DNA of 5,823 nucleotides from JANXQE01 sp035651635 (GCA_035651635.1 DASRFK010000212.1:1-5823), one strand, 5' to 3'; shown: positions 1 to 5,506, counted from the first letter of the stretch. The notes: generated from the letters alone by a model not told the origin. Made by a program: numbers and translations.

Positions 1-1269
1 GCCAACCACCGTGATATAGGGATCGTCAGCCGGTTCGTCGACGGCCCCGGAAAACGCGCCCGCATCGCCGCTGGCCAGGAAAAAGCTCTGCCCTTGCGCG
101 GCGTACTGTTGGAATATCTGGAGAGTCGAGAGATTAATATCGAACCCATAAGAGCAGCTCAGTTGCTTGGCCAGGTTATCCGTAGCCATGCGATTGAGCA
201 CATCGTTAATCTGGGCCGTGGTGGTCGCGTTCTGGATATAATTTGTGCCCAGCGGCGGCACATCCAGCGGCGTAGGACCTTCATAGACGAGTACGCGGCT
301 CCCCGGCGCCATGGAAAGCGCCACTTCAATGTCCCCCGTGACCTCCAGGGCATAATTCAGGTAACCCGGGTTTGAAGTCCAATCAACGTTGGAGTCATCG
401 CCGCTGGCACCGTCAATTAGAACAGGTTGCACGTTGACGTAGGGAAAGATGGTGGCCTCGTCTTCATAGTCCTGGATGTCCTGGGCGGAGAAAGCGAACA
501 GTTCAAACAACCCGATCGACTGCCCAGTCCCGTCCTCCGAAATGTTGGGAGCGTAAGCGTTTCGGAAATCATAGCCCTCGAAGGGGCCGGTACTGCCACC
601 CCCGCCCCCTCCGCCACCCCCGCCCAATGGCCGGATGCCGGGCCGGGAAGCGGTCACCGACGCGTGAAGCCGCGGTCGCGGCCTCACATAATTATCCAGG
701 CCACTGATCGCCAGCACCGGCGTCTTCAGCTCCAGGGACGGCTCGGCGTCCGGCGCGAAGAAATCCCGCTTCTCTTTAGGGTGCTTGAAGGTCTGCAGGT
801 GGATGTTCAGCGCTTTTTCTATGTCCGCCACCGACCCGCTGACGTCCACCAGCGAGCGGTTGGGATGCGTATGGGTCACCGTCAGGTGATGCGCTTTCGC
901 GAAATCAATCACGGATTGATAGTCCGCCGCGCTCGGGCCAAACGACGCCGCGAACTCGTCGGACTTTAGAAAATGGCGAAAGTTCGGACTGGAGGGATTG
1001 TAAATCTCTTCGAGCAGGTTGGTGAGTTGCTCGCGATTGCGCAAAGGCAAACCGATCGACAGCTTCAGCTGGTAACTGGCGTCGAGCCTGCCGCGCGCGG
1101 AAAGTCCCTTAGTGATTTTGGGCACATGGCCCCGGAGGACTTGCGGTTGCGCCGTCACGGATGCCGGCGCAAAGGAAACTGCGGGCGCTGAAAAAACCTC
1201 TATCGCGACGAAACAGGCACAACAACCGAGGAGGAGGAGGAGGGACGATCTCCTTTTGGATAGCTTCAT
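1..1269 (-). CDS. S53 family (sedolisin/kumamolisin-type) secreted serine-carboxyl peptidase, N-terminal part
   Basis: The frame is open from ATG at 1269 to the left edge (423 residues) and is cut by the window. Residues 1-34 form a basic, Leu-rich signal peptide (MKLSKRRSSLLLLLGCC...). Cleavage is probably near residue 27-34, although the early Cys16 leaves a non-canonical lipoprotein reading open. Residues about 62-195 match the Pro-kumamolisin activation domain, with an NPSSPNFRHFL segment (91-101), an FGPS turn and VDVSGSVADIEKALN. Ten consecutive glycines (216-225) then link to the S53 catalytic domain. There E309 and D313 form the ExxxD catalytic pair inside ALEVTGDIEVALSMAPG, and D402 in ASGDAGA fits the oxyanion aspartate. 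The catalytic SGTS serine would lie beyond the edge. In this family the prodomain is removed autocatalytically at acid pH and the mature enzyme degrades proteins outside the cell. The Shine-Dalgarno sequence is weak. It is transcribed divergently from the serpin gene. Confidence 0.92.
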   Translation of the reverse strand, partial: MKLSKRRSSLLLLLGCCACFVAIEVFSAPAVSFAPASVTAQPQVLRGHVPKITKGLSARGRLDASYQLKLSIGLPLRNREQLTNLLEEIYNPSSPNFRHFLKSDEFAASFGPSAADYQSVIDFAKAHHLTVTHTHPNRSLVDVSGSVADIEKALNIHLQTFKHPKEKRDFFAPDAEPSLELKTPVLAISGLDNYVRPRPRLHASVTASRPGIRPLGGGGGGGGGGSTGPFEGYDFRNAYAPNISEDGTGQSIGLFELFAFSAQDIQDYEDEATIFPYVNVQPVLIDGASGDDSNVDWTSNPGYLNYALEVTGDIEVALSMAPGSRVLVYEGPTPLDVPPLGTNYIQNATTTAQINDVLNRMATDNLAKQLSCSYGFDINLSTLQIFQQYAAQGQSFFLASGDAGAFSGAVDEPADDPYITVVG

Positions 1270-1422
1270 TTTGCTCTAATAGGAGATAATCCTCAGGAGC
1301 TTGGGAGTCAATGTTCGAGGGTCCGATACTTCGAGATTCAGGCGGGATTTGCTGGGGTACCAGGCCGGAGCCGGGCTTTACAAAACGCTTATCCGCAGCG
1401 AGTTTGAGCTTGGGAACAGAAC
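1270..1422. promoter_or_regulatory. Divergent intergenic region between S53 peptidase and serpin genes
   Basis: This 153-bp gap must carry the promoters for both outward-facing genes unless one is transcribed from elsewhere. I see no convincing -35/-10 pair. A 10-bp direct repeat, GAGCTTGGGA, occurs at 1297-1306 and 1406-1415; the second copy lies 7 bp before the serpin ATG. A TTTACA hexamer (1377-1382) could be a -35 box but lacks a good -10 partner. The regulatory role is inferred from gene orientation only. Confidence 0.4.
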
Positions 1423-2658
1423 ATGATTTCCGGGATTTCCAGGTTGTCGTGGTTAGGTGGGGTACTTCTTCTCATGAGCGCCACAGGCTTGACGGCGGCA
1501 GCCCAAACCGGCCTCAGTGGCGCCCAGGAGCAACTCGCGTCTGCGAACACGGGGTTTAGCTTTCGCCTGCTGAAAGAATTAGCGAGAGAAAAACCCGATG
1601 CCAATATCTTCGTCTCGCCTTATAGCGTTTCGAGCGTGCTGCAGATGGTAAGTATCGGTGCCCGCGGGCAAACCCAGCAGGAATTGCAGCAGGTTTTGGG
1701 CACCGCCGGGATCAACCCCAAGGACCTGAACGATGCCTATCGGGAGCTTAACACTTCGCTCAGCAGCCAAACCAACGTTACCCTGAACATCGCCAATGCC
1801 CTCTGGTACCGCTTGGGAGCGCAACTGAATCCGCCATTCGTCGAGGTTAACCAAAACTGTTATGGAGCGACTTTGCGCGCGCTGGATTTCTCCCATCCTG
1901 AGAGCGCCAGGATCATGAATCACTGGGCGGCCGAAAAGACCCAGGGCAAAATCCCAACGATAATTTCCCCGCCACTTTCTCCCGGCACGGCCATGATTGT
2001 TGCCAACGCTACTTATTTTAAGGGCACCTGGGAGAGGCAATTTGATCCGAAGCAGACGGCCCCTCGGGCTTTTCATCTGCTGACTGGAAGCCAGCAGTCC
2101 GTGCCCATGATGCAGCAAACCAGGTCATTTCCGTACCAGGAGGGTGACGGGTTCCAGGCTGTTCAGTTGGCCTATGCGGGCGAGGGTTTAGTCATGCAGA
2201 TCCTCTTGCCTGAGACTAACTCCAGCGTTCAGGATTTGGTCGCGCGAGTGGATTCGGGTTTTTGGCAAAAGAGTGTGTTGTCTCGATTCCAGGAAAGAAA
2301 GGGAACGCTCGTGCTGCCGCGCTTCACGCTGCGATATGGCGCCGATTTGAAAGCGCCGCTTTTGGCGTTAGGAATGAAAAGCGCCTTAAGCGGTAGCGCG
2401 GACTTTTCAGGCATGTCCGCCAGCCGTCTCTTTCTGAGCGACATTAAACACCAGAGCTTTGTCGAAGTTAACGAACAGGGAACCGAAGCGGCCGCGGTAA
2501 CCACCGGCGTGATGGCGCTGGCCTCGTTCCGCAACCAGCCACCGCCATTCCAGATGGTCGTTGACCGACCATTCCTGTTCCTGATTTCGGATCAGCGAAC
2601 CAAATGTATTGTGTTTGCCGGCCTGGTATTTGCCCCCGGAGGCAGCGGCCACGACTGA
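1423..2658 (+). CDS. Secreted serpin (family I4 serine protease inhibitor)
   Basis: This 411-residue protein has a signal peptide (1-27, likely cut after TAAA) and a full-length serpin fold of about 380 residues, the usual size. Recognisable blocks include ANTGFSFRLLKEL, NIFVSPYSVSSVLQMVSIGARGQT (helix B region), LNIANALWYR, a MIVANATYFKGTWERQFDP block typical of strand 3A onward, and the C-terminal DRPFLFLISD. The hinge of the reactive-centre loop reads E351-QGTEAAAV, which fits the inhibitory consensus (Glu at P17, Gly at P15, Thr at P14, small residues P12-P9). Counting from the hinge puts P1-P1' at about A367-S368. That suggests an elastase- or subtilisin-like target rather than a trypsin-like one. 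The loop looks a few residues longer than in alpha-1-antitrypsin, so P1 is uncertain. The start at 1423 is chosen because the signal peptide follows directly. It may protect the cell envelope from foreign or own proteases; the target is unknown. Confidence 0.95.
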   Translation: MISGISRLSWLGGVLLLMSATGLTAAAQTGLSGAQEQLASANTGFSFRLLKELAREKPDANIFVSPYSVSSVLQMVSIGARGQTQQELQQVLGTAGINPKDLNDAYRELNTSLSSQTNVTLNIANALWYRLGAQLNPPFVEVNQNCYGATLRALDFSHPESARIMNHWAAEKTQGKIPTIISPPLSPGTAMIVANATYFKGTWERQFDPKQTAPRAFHLLTGSQQSVPMMQQTRSFPYQEGDGFQAVQLAYAGEGLVMQILLPETNSSVQDLVARVDSGFWQKSVLSRFQERKGTLVLPRFTLRYGADLKAPLLALGMKSALSGSADFSGMSASRLFLSDIKHQSFVEVNEQGTEAAAVTTGVMALASFRNQPPPFQMVVDRPFLFLISDQRTKCIVFAGLVFAPGGSGHD

Positions 2659-2777
2659 GTTAATTGACGAAAGTTCTTGCGTTGCAGGACGTAGTTTCTA
2701 TGGAATCCTAGGCCGAGTGAACGGATGAATTGTGATTTTTGACAGGCCGGAGGTCAAGCTGAAACAATAAATACGGC

Positions 2778-2805
2778 TTTACAAAATGGTTTGCAGGATT
2801 AGGCT
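2778..2805 (+). promoter_or_regulatory. Weak candidate promoter ahead of the cassette array
   Basis: TTTACA (2778-2783) is followed after 16 bp by TAGGCT (2800-2805), a partial match to sigma-70 boxes. It sits about 90 bp before the first cassette junction, where an array promoter would be useful. The -10 match is poor (3 of 6), so this is only a suggestion. The 12-mer GGCTTTACAAAA around the -35 box (2775-2786) also occurs upstream of the serpin at 1374-1385. Confidence 0.15.
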
Positions 2806-2898
2806 AACGTCAGTGAAACGGGAAATTTTTTCCCCGGGGACGTTCTATGATCCTGCCAAATGGCAGGATCATAAGATCTATCTACTCACTTGTTGGGC
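2802..2898 (+). other. Left boundary of cassette array: attI-like or degenerate attC-like site
   Basis: GTTGGGC at 2892-2898 is a perfect GTTRRRY box, the same seven bases that close attC2, and marks the insertion point just before the first cassette gene. Ninety-seven bp upstream-inclusive, GGCTAAC (2802-2808) is one base off the RYYYAAC consensus, which gives a site of the same length as the four attC sites. AGTGA (2812-2816) can pair with TCACT (2886-2890), but the rest of the outer arms pair poorly. A perfect hairpin fills the middle. It may be the attI of this integron, a decayed attC, or only a lone junction box. Confidence 0.4.
2846..2873. repeat. Perfect 13-bp inverted repeat (hairpin) before the first cassette
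   Basis: TATGATCCTGCCA (2846-2858) is followed by AA and its exact reverse complement (2861-2873). No T-tract follows on either strand, so it does not look like a classical rho-independent terminator. It lies 188 bp after the serpin stop codon and 19 bp before the GTTGGGC junction box. It could be an operator, a REP-like dispersed palindrome, or the stem of a recombination site. The palindrome CCCCGGGG lies just upstream at 2832-2839. Confidence 0.8.
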
Positions 2899-2913
2899 GT
2901 CACGCATCAGGCT

Positions 2914-3474
2914 ATGAATCCACGCGTTTTTGGAGTTGGCCTCTGTATCGCGTTGCTTCCAGTCATCGCAATTGGGGAGGACGATCGCCCTATACTGAAG
3001 GAATCGCCGGCCAAGCTGGTCGCCGCCATCGAAGCGTTGGCCAAGGAGAATGTTGCGGTGGCCCGCGTAAATGTCGCGCATGATGTCGCCCACAAGCAAC
3101 TAAGAATCTTCACCATCGTGCCCAGCCATGAGACCAAGAGTTTCAAGGAGTCTGGTTTTGAGGTGGAGATTATCTACAACTACGAGCTGGCCTGTGCGCA
3201 GAACGGCGTCGCCTCGTGCAGTTTTCAGAACAATAACCAGGTTCTGTCGTTTGCTGCGTCCCAGTTTACGTCCGGCGATAAGGCCTTTGCCAAGCGATTG
3301 GTCAGGGTTCTGGCAGAGGCCGAGCCCAGCCTGTTTTGGTCCAGTCCGAGCGACCCGGTGATCACGATCACGCAGATCGTCGTGGGGCTTGAAAAGGACG
3401 ACGAGACTGTAAAACGTTTTCTGGCGGATGAAACTCAGACTTGGAAGGAGACCGTTAAGAAATACGGGCCATGA
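2914..3474 (+). CDS. Cassette 1: exported hypothetical protein
   Basis: This 186-residue protein has a signal peptide (MNPRVFGVGLCIALLPVIAIG, cut near residue 21) followed by a soluble, mixed charged domain. I do not recognise a family. A segment around VARVNVAHDVAHKQLRIFTIVPSHETK looks like beta strands. Two cysteines lie close together in YELACAQNGVASCSF and might form a disulfide in the periplasm. The C-terminus is Lys/Glu-rich and helical. The frame is open back to TTG at 2890, but that start lies inside the GTTGGGC junction box. ATG 2914 gives a clean signal peptide and lies wholly in the cassette. No Shine-Dalgarno sequence is visible. The stop codon is only 1 bp before the R'' box of attC1, the compact packing expected of a cassette gene. 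Confidence 0.8.
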   Translation: MNPRVFGVGLCIALLPVIAIGEDDRPILKESPAKLVAAIEALAKENVAVARVNVAHDVAHKQLRIFTIVPSHETKSFKESGFEVEIIYNYELACAQNGVASCSFQNNNQVLSFAASQFTSGDKAFAKRLVRVLAEAEPSLFWSSPSDPVITITQIVVGLEKDDETVKRFLADETQTWKETVKKYGP

Positions 3475-3475
3475 A

Positions 3476-3571
3476 GCCCAACCAGGCAATGCACCGAATG
3501 AGCGGCGTCCGCATTGAATTCGAGTTCAGTTGTTGGAGAGCGCCGCTCATCGGTGATTTTTGACGTTAGAC
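3476..3571 (+). other. attC1 recombination site (96 bp)
   Basis: The R'' box is GCCCAAC (3476-3482) and the R' box GTTAGAC (3565-3571), both fitting RYYYAAC and GTTRRRY. The arms CACCGAATGAGCGGCG (3492-3507) and the reverse complement of 3541-3555 pair perfectly over 15 bp except for one unpaired A. This is the extrahelical-base feature that gives attC strand polarity. A loop of about 33 nt separates the arms. The L'' side carries GCAATGCA (3486-3493), shared in variant form with attC2 and attC3. Confidence 0.85.
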
Positions 3572-3581
3572 CCCAGACCAC

Positions 3582-4070
3582 ATGAACGAGCGATATAGAG
3601 CAGACCTTCCTGCATGGATTTTTATCGGAGGGCTCTCATGCTTGCCTTGGTTGATTGTTTGGTTCGATTGGTGGCGTAAAATAGATCTCACGGCTTTGGC
3701 TTTTGCTATCGGTTCATCAGGGTTGGCTTTCGCATGGCTGTTTAGCTTTCGTATCGCGCTAACATCATCCGAGGTTCGTTTCCGTAGTTTATTTCGCGGC
3801 CAGCAAAGCATTCGACACGACCAGATACAGCGTGTGCGCCTTACATGGAGTTTGCGGCGTGGCCTGCGCGGACCGCTGCGTCTGGTGATCGAGCCACGTA
3901 CTGGCAGCGCGTTTCGAGAGTTGGACATAAACGCAAAGGTGTTTTCGAGAGCTGCTATTAAAGCCGTCCTCGACCTGGGAACTCGTGTTGCTGAGTCCGA
4001 CGACGGCGGGCTACGCGATGGCGTAGTGGTGAAGGGATTAAGGAAATGGAAACGTCCTCACAATGTATAG
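3582..4070 (+). CDS. Cassette 2: two-TM membrane protein with PH-like C-terminal domain
   Basis: This 162-residue protein starts with two hydrophobic helices (about 11-29 and 36-58) separated by a short WWRKID turn, so the N-terminus and the C-terminal domain are on the same side, likely cytoplasmic. Residues 60-87 (LTSSEVRFRSLFRGQQSIRH...QRVRL) resemble the start of bacterial PH-like membrane proteins, which run from a strand through a 'basic tip' to a DQI-type helix or strand. Strands follow in LRLVIEPRTGS. The tail is basic. Membrane or lipid sensing is possible by family analogy, but no specific function can be given. ATG 3582 lies 10 bp after the R' box of attC1, with no Shine-Dalgarno sequence. 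The stop is 7 bp before attC2. Confidence 0.78.
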   Translation: MNERYRADLPAWIFIGGLSCLPWLIVWFDWWRKIDLTALAFAIGSSGLAFAWLFSFRIALTSSEVRFRSLFRGQQSIRHDQIQRVRLTWSLRRGLRGPLRLVIEPRTGSAFRELDINAKVFSRAAIKAVLDLGTRVAESDDGGLRDGVVVKGLRKWKRPHNV

Positions 4071-4077
4071 CGGCCTG

Positions 4078-4167
4078 GTCTAACGATTGCAGTGCAGCGG
4101 ATGCCGGGTTTAGCCTAGATGTTTTTCAGGATCGGCGGCCCGGCCCCGCTGACTTTTTTCGTTGGGC
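4078..4167 (+). other. attC2 recombination site (90 bp)
   Basis: R'' is GTCTAAC (4078-4084) and R' is GTTGGGC (4161-4167), both in consensus. The left arm GTGCAGCGGATGCCGGG (4092-4108) pairs with the reverse complement of 4139-4153. Pairing leaves one extrahelical G near the start and a small irregularity in the middle, as expected of an attC stem. The L'' side has GCAGTGCA (4089-4096). An ATG within the site (4119) is in frame with the next gene but is unlikely to be its start. Confidence 0.83.
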
Positions 4168-4193
4168 AAAGAGTTCGAATTAATGGATCAACT

Positions 4194-4442
4194 ATGAAAT
4201 CGTGCATTACACGTGGGGTCGCGTTCAGCACCCTCTTACTGGCGGGTTGCGCTACAGCCCCTCACACCACTAAGTGGGAGTATAAGGTTGTTTCGCTTCC
4301 TGAAGGAATTCTCCATGCTGCTCCCCAGCAAGCGTGGAAAGAGCAGGAGCAAGCGTTCCTAAACGACTTCGGAAAAGAGGGGTGGATCCTCGTAAGCCAA
4401 GATTCTGGAAGGCTATTTTATTTCAAGCGGCCCATCAGATGA
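4194..4442 (+). CDS. Cassette 3, gene a: DUF4177-like lipoprotein
   Basis: This small 82-residue protein has a lipoprotein signal: MKSCITRGVAFSTLLLAGC with lipobox LAGC and acylated Cys19. After a short ATAPHTT linker come WEYKVVSLPEG (28-38), LNDFGKEGWILVS (56-68) and a terminal FYFKR (75-79). The WEYKVV / LN..G.EGW.LV / FKR pattern is characteristic of DUF4177, a small beta-rich domain of unknown function. ATG 4194 is chosen because it gives the signal peptide directly; the frame extends back to 4119, but that is inside attC2. The stop codon overlaps the next start as ATGA, implying translational coupling. The mature protein would sit on a membrane facing the periplasm. Confidence 0.85.
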   Translation: MKSCITRGVAFSTLLLAGCATAPHTTKWEYKVVSLPEGILHAAPQQAWKEQEQAFLNDFGKEGWILVSQDSGRLFYFKRPIR

Positions 4443-4795
4443 CCTCAGCCATGGATAAGCCAAACACGCGTACCTTCTGGTTCGAGAGCAAGTATGTTAT
4501 GGTCATTGCAGCTCTGATAGGCGTATTCGTAACGCTGGCAATGCATATAGCAGCAATTGTCTGCCAAGGTGGTGGAGAGACATTCGGCTGGTTCTTGGCC
4601 ATCATGTCATCGCTGACCATTGTACCTGCCGCGATTACTGTTAAGCTTTTGGGATTACCATTATGGATGGATCCCGACAACCTCTCGGTGGCGGCGCTAT
4701 TTTTCGCGATCGTTGTGAACGCGATTTTGTTTTCGGCCGTGGGAGCGGCCTACCTGGGCCTTCGGAATTGGGTGCGGAGACGAATTGTATTATGA
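4439..4795 (+). CDS. Cassette 3, gene b: three-TM membrane protein, unknown function
   Basis: The ATG (4439) overlaps the TGA of the lipoprotein gene by four bases (ATGA), so the two are probably translated together. The product has 118 residues; an alternative ATG at 4451 would remove four. Three hydrophobic helices are visible at about 19-42, 48-72 and 82-108, followed by a basic end (RNWVRRRIVL) expected to stay in the cytoplasm. I recognise no family; small polytopic proteins of this type are hard to place. The frame is open upstream to 4334, but that section overlaps the lipoprotein gene and is a shadow. The stop lies 7 bp before the R'' box of attC3, so the cassette contains two genes and one attC. 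Confidence 0.78.
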   Translation: MTSAMDKPNTRTFWFESKYVMVIAALIGVFVTLAMHIAAIVCQGGGETFGWFLAIMSSLTIVPAAITVKLLGLPLWMDPDNLSVAALFFAIVVNAILFSAVGAAYLGLRNWVRRRIVL

Positions 4796-4802
4796 AGCGT
4801 CC

Positions 4803-4895
4803 GCCCAACCACGCCATGCACACGAAATCCGCGACAACGTCGAGGTTTCATATCGGAGGCCACCGGCGCGGATTCGGTGATGGCGACCGTTAAGC
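4803..4895 (+). other. attC3 recombination site (93 bp)
   Basis: R'' is GCCCAAC (4803-4809), identical to that of attC1, and R' is GTTAAGC (4889-4895), in consensus. The L'' side GCCATGCA (4813-4820) closely resembles attC1. CACGAAATCCGCG (4821-4833) pairs with the reverse complement of 4867-4879 at 11 of 13 positions ungapped, and better with one extrahelical A in the left arm. A loop of about 33 nt separates the arms. In-frame translations across the site (PPNHAMHTKS...) are not protein-coding signal. Confidence 0.84.
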
Positions 4896-4903
4896 GCCGA
4901 AGC

Positions 4904-5497
4904 ATGCGCCATCTGCCAAAATTCTCCAAGCTCACTTGGGCTGTTTTAATATGTTTTGCAGCGCTTGTGGTAATCTTGTGGTTGTCGGGCGACCGGTGCG
5001 ATGTGCGTGTGCTTCACATCGGGTATACCAACGCACCGCCGGATACTGGAGCGCAGTATGCCTTATACGGCGTAGTTATGATCACCAACGCGGGGTCTGG
5101 TAACATTACATTATGGCCTGAATTCATGCTTGAAGGCGAGGGATCGACAACGAGACGCTGGAGCGGTACGTTCCATGAGGTAACTGGGCTGGTGCCCGCA
5201 GGGTCAGCGCGACAAATGGTTCCGGTTCCTTTATCGGTCGACAGGTGGAGGTTTACAGCATTGTGCTCACCTGACTGCTTTCGCACGGACCTTGGGGAGT
5301 ACCTTGGAACGGCGCACAAGGGCTGGTCGCGCACCCTGCTACGTGATTGGCTGCACATAGTTCCGGTGAAACGCGTCTCAACGGAATGGATGAGTAATGA
5401 AACGCTTAACCTGCAGGCTAGAGCGAATTCGAGGCAGCCGCTCGGCCTAGACACGAATCGAACGCCGGAGTCGGCTGCCTCGCATCGCTCACCCTGA
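4904..5497 (+). CDS. Cassette 4: signal-anchored exported hypothetical protein
   Basis: This 197-residue protein has a basic N-terminus and one transmembrane anchor (about 11-28, WAVLICFAALVVILWLSG), followed by an extracytoplasmic domain. VRVLHIGYTN, then ALYGVVMITNAGSGNITLW and later FHEVTGLVPAGSARQMVPVPL, suggests an immunoglobulin-like beta-sandwich such as is seen in exported proteins of unknown role. Cysteines (C32, and LCSPDC further on) may form a disulfide. The frame is open to GTG 4877, but that start is inside attC3; ATG 4904 is 8 bp after the R' box. The last 30 or so residues are encoded by the attC4 stem itself, so the C-terminus is probably not conserved. No family is assigned. 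Confidence 0.75.
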   Translation: MRHLPKFSKLTWAVLICFAALVVILWLSGDRCDVRVLHIGYTNAPPDTGAQYALYGVVMITNAGSGNITLWPEFMLEGEGSTTRRWSGTFHEVTGLVPAGSARQMVPVPLSVDRWRFTALCSPDCFRTDLGEYLGTAHKGWSRTLLRDWLHIVPVKRVSTEWMSNETLNLQARANSRQPLGLDTNRTPESAASHRSP

Positions 5498-5506
5498 TTG
5501 TTCGCC
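5404..5506 (+). other. attC4 recombination site with degenerate R' box (103 bp), end of array
   Basis: R'' is GCTTAAC (5404-5410), in consensus. The arms are strong: CGAGGCAGCCG (5430-5440) pairs perfectly with 5472-5482, and GAGCGA (5421-5426) pairs with 5485-5490, with a small asymmetric internal loop between them. The right end GTTCGCC (5500-5506) keeps GTT and the last C but breaks the three-purine core. In an array the bases after the G of R' belong to the next cassette or to flanking DNA, so this fits the end of an array. The site overlaps the 3' end of the cassette 4 gene. Confidence 0.72.

Larger units (their letters stand above)
2893..5500 (+). mobile_element. Integron gene-cassette array, four cassettes, no integrase in window
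   Basis: Five junctions with a G^TT cut point delimit four cassettes: 2893-3565 (673 bp), 3566-4161 (596 bp), 4162-4889 (728 bp) and 4890-5500 (611 bp). Each holds one tightly packed ORF unit reading left to right and ends in a 90-103 bp site with an RYYYAAC box, imperfect inverted arms and a GTTRRRY box (degenerate only at the last junction). This is the textbook layout of integron cassettes with 3' attC sites. No tyrosine-recombinase ORF (intI) appears in any frame, so this is either a CALIN or the inside or far end of a larger chromosomal integron. Cassette genes show no clear Shine-Dalgarno sequences, as is common for cassettes. Confidence 0.82.

Noticed and set aside
427..969. A 180-residue plus-strand ORF, plus further ORFs at 94-375 and 973-1191
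   Set aside because: They are antisense shadows of the S53 peptidase frame, which is continuous over 423 codons and carries recognisable prodomain and catalytic motifs.
1311..1559. A short plus-strand ORF overlapping the serpin start
   Set aside because: It overlaps the serpin coding region out of frame and has no domain or signal features.
4119..4193. Longer start for the cassette 3 lipoprotein
   Set aside because: It would begin within the attC2 stem and bury the lipoprotein signal peptide inside the protein.
4194..4795. Toxin-antitoxin pair in cassette 3
   Set aside because: Small coupled genes in integrons are often toxin-antitoxin modules, but here one is a lipoprotein with a DUF4177-like domain and the other a three-TM protein; neither has a DNA-binding antitoxin or known toxin motif.
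2893..5500. CRISPR array or ordinary tandem repeat
   Set aside because: The repeated sites are about 90-100 bp, share only short boxes and structure rather than sequence, and are separated by genes, which fits attC sites and not CRISPR repeats.
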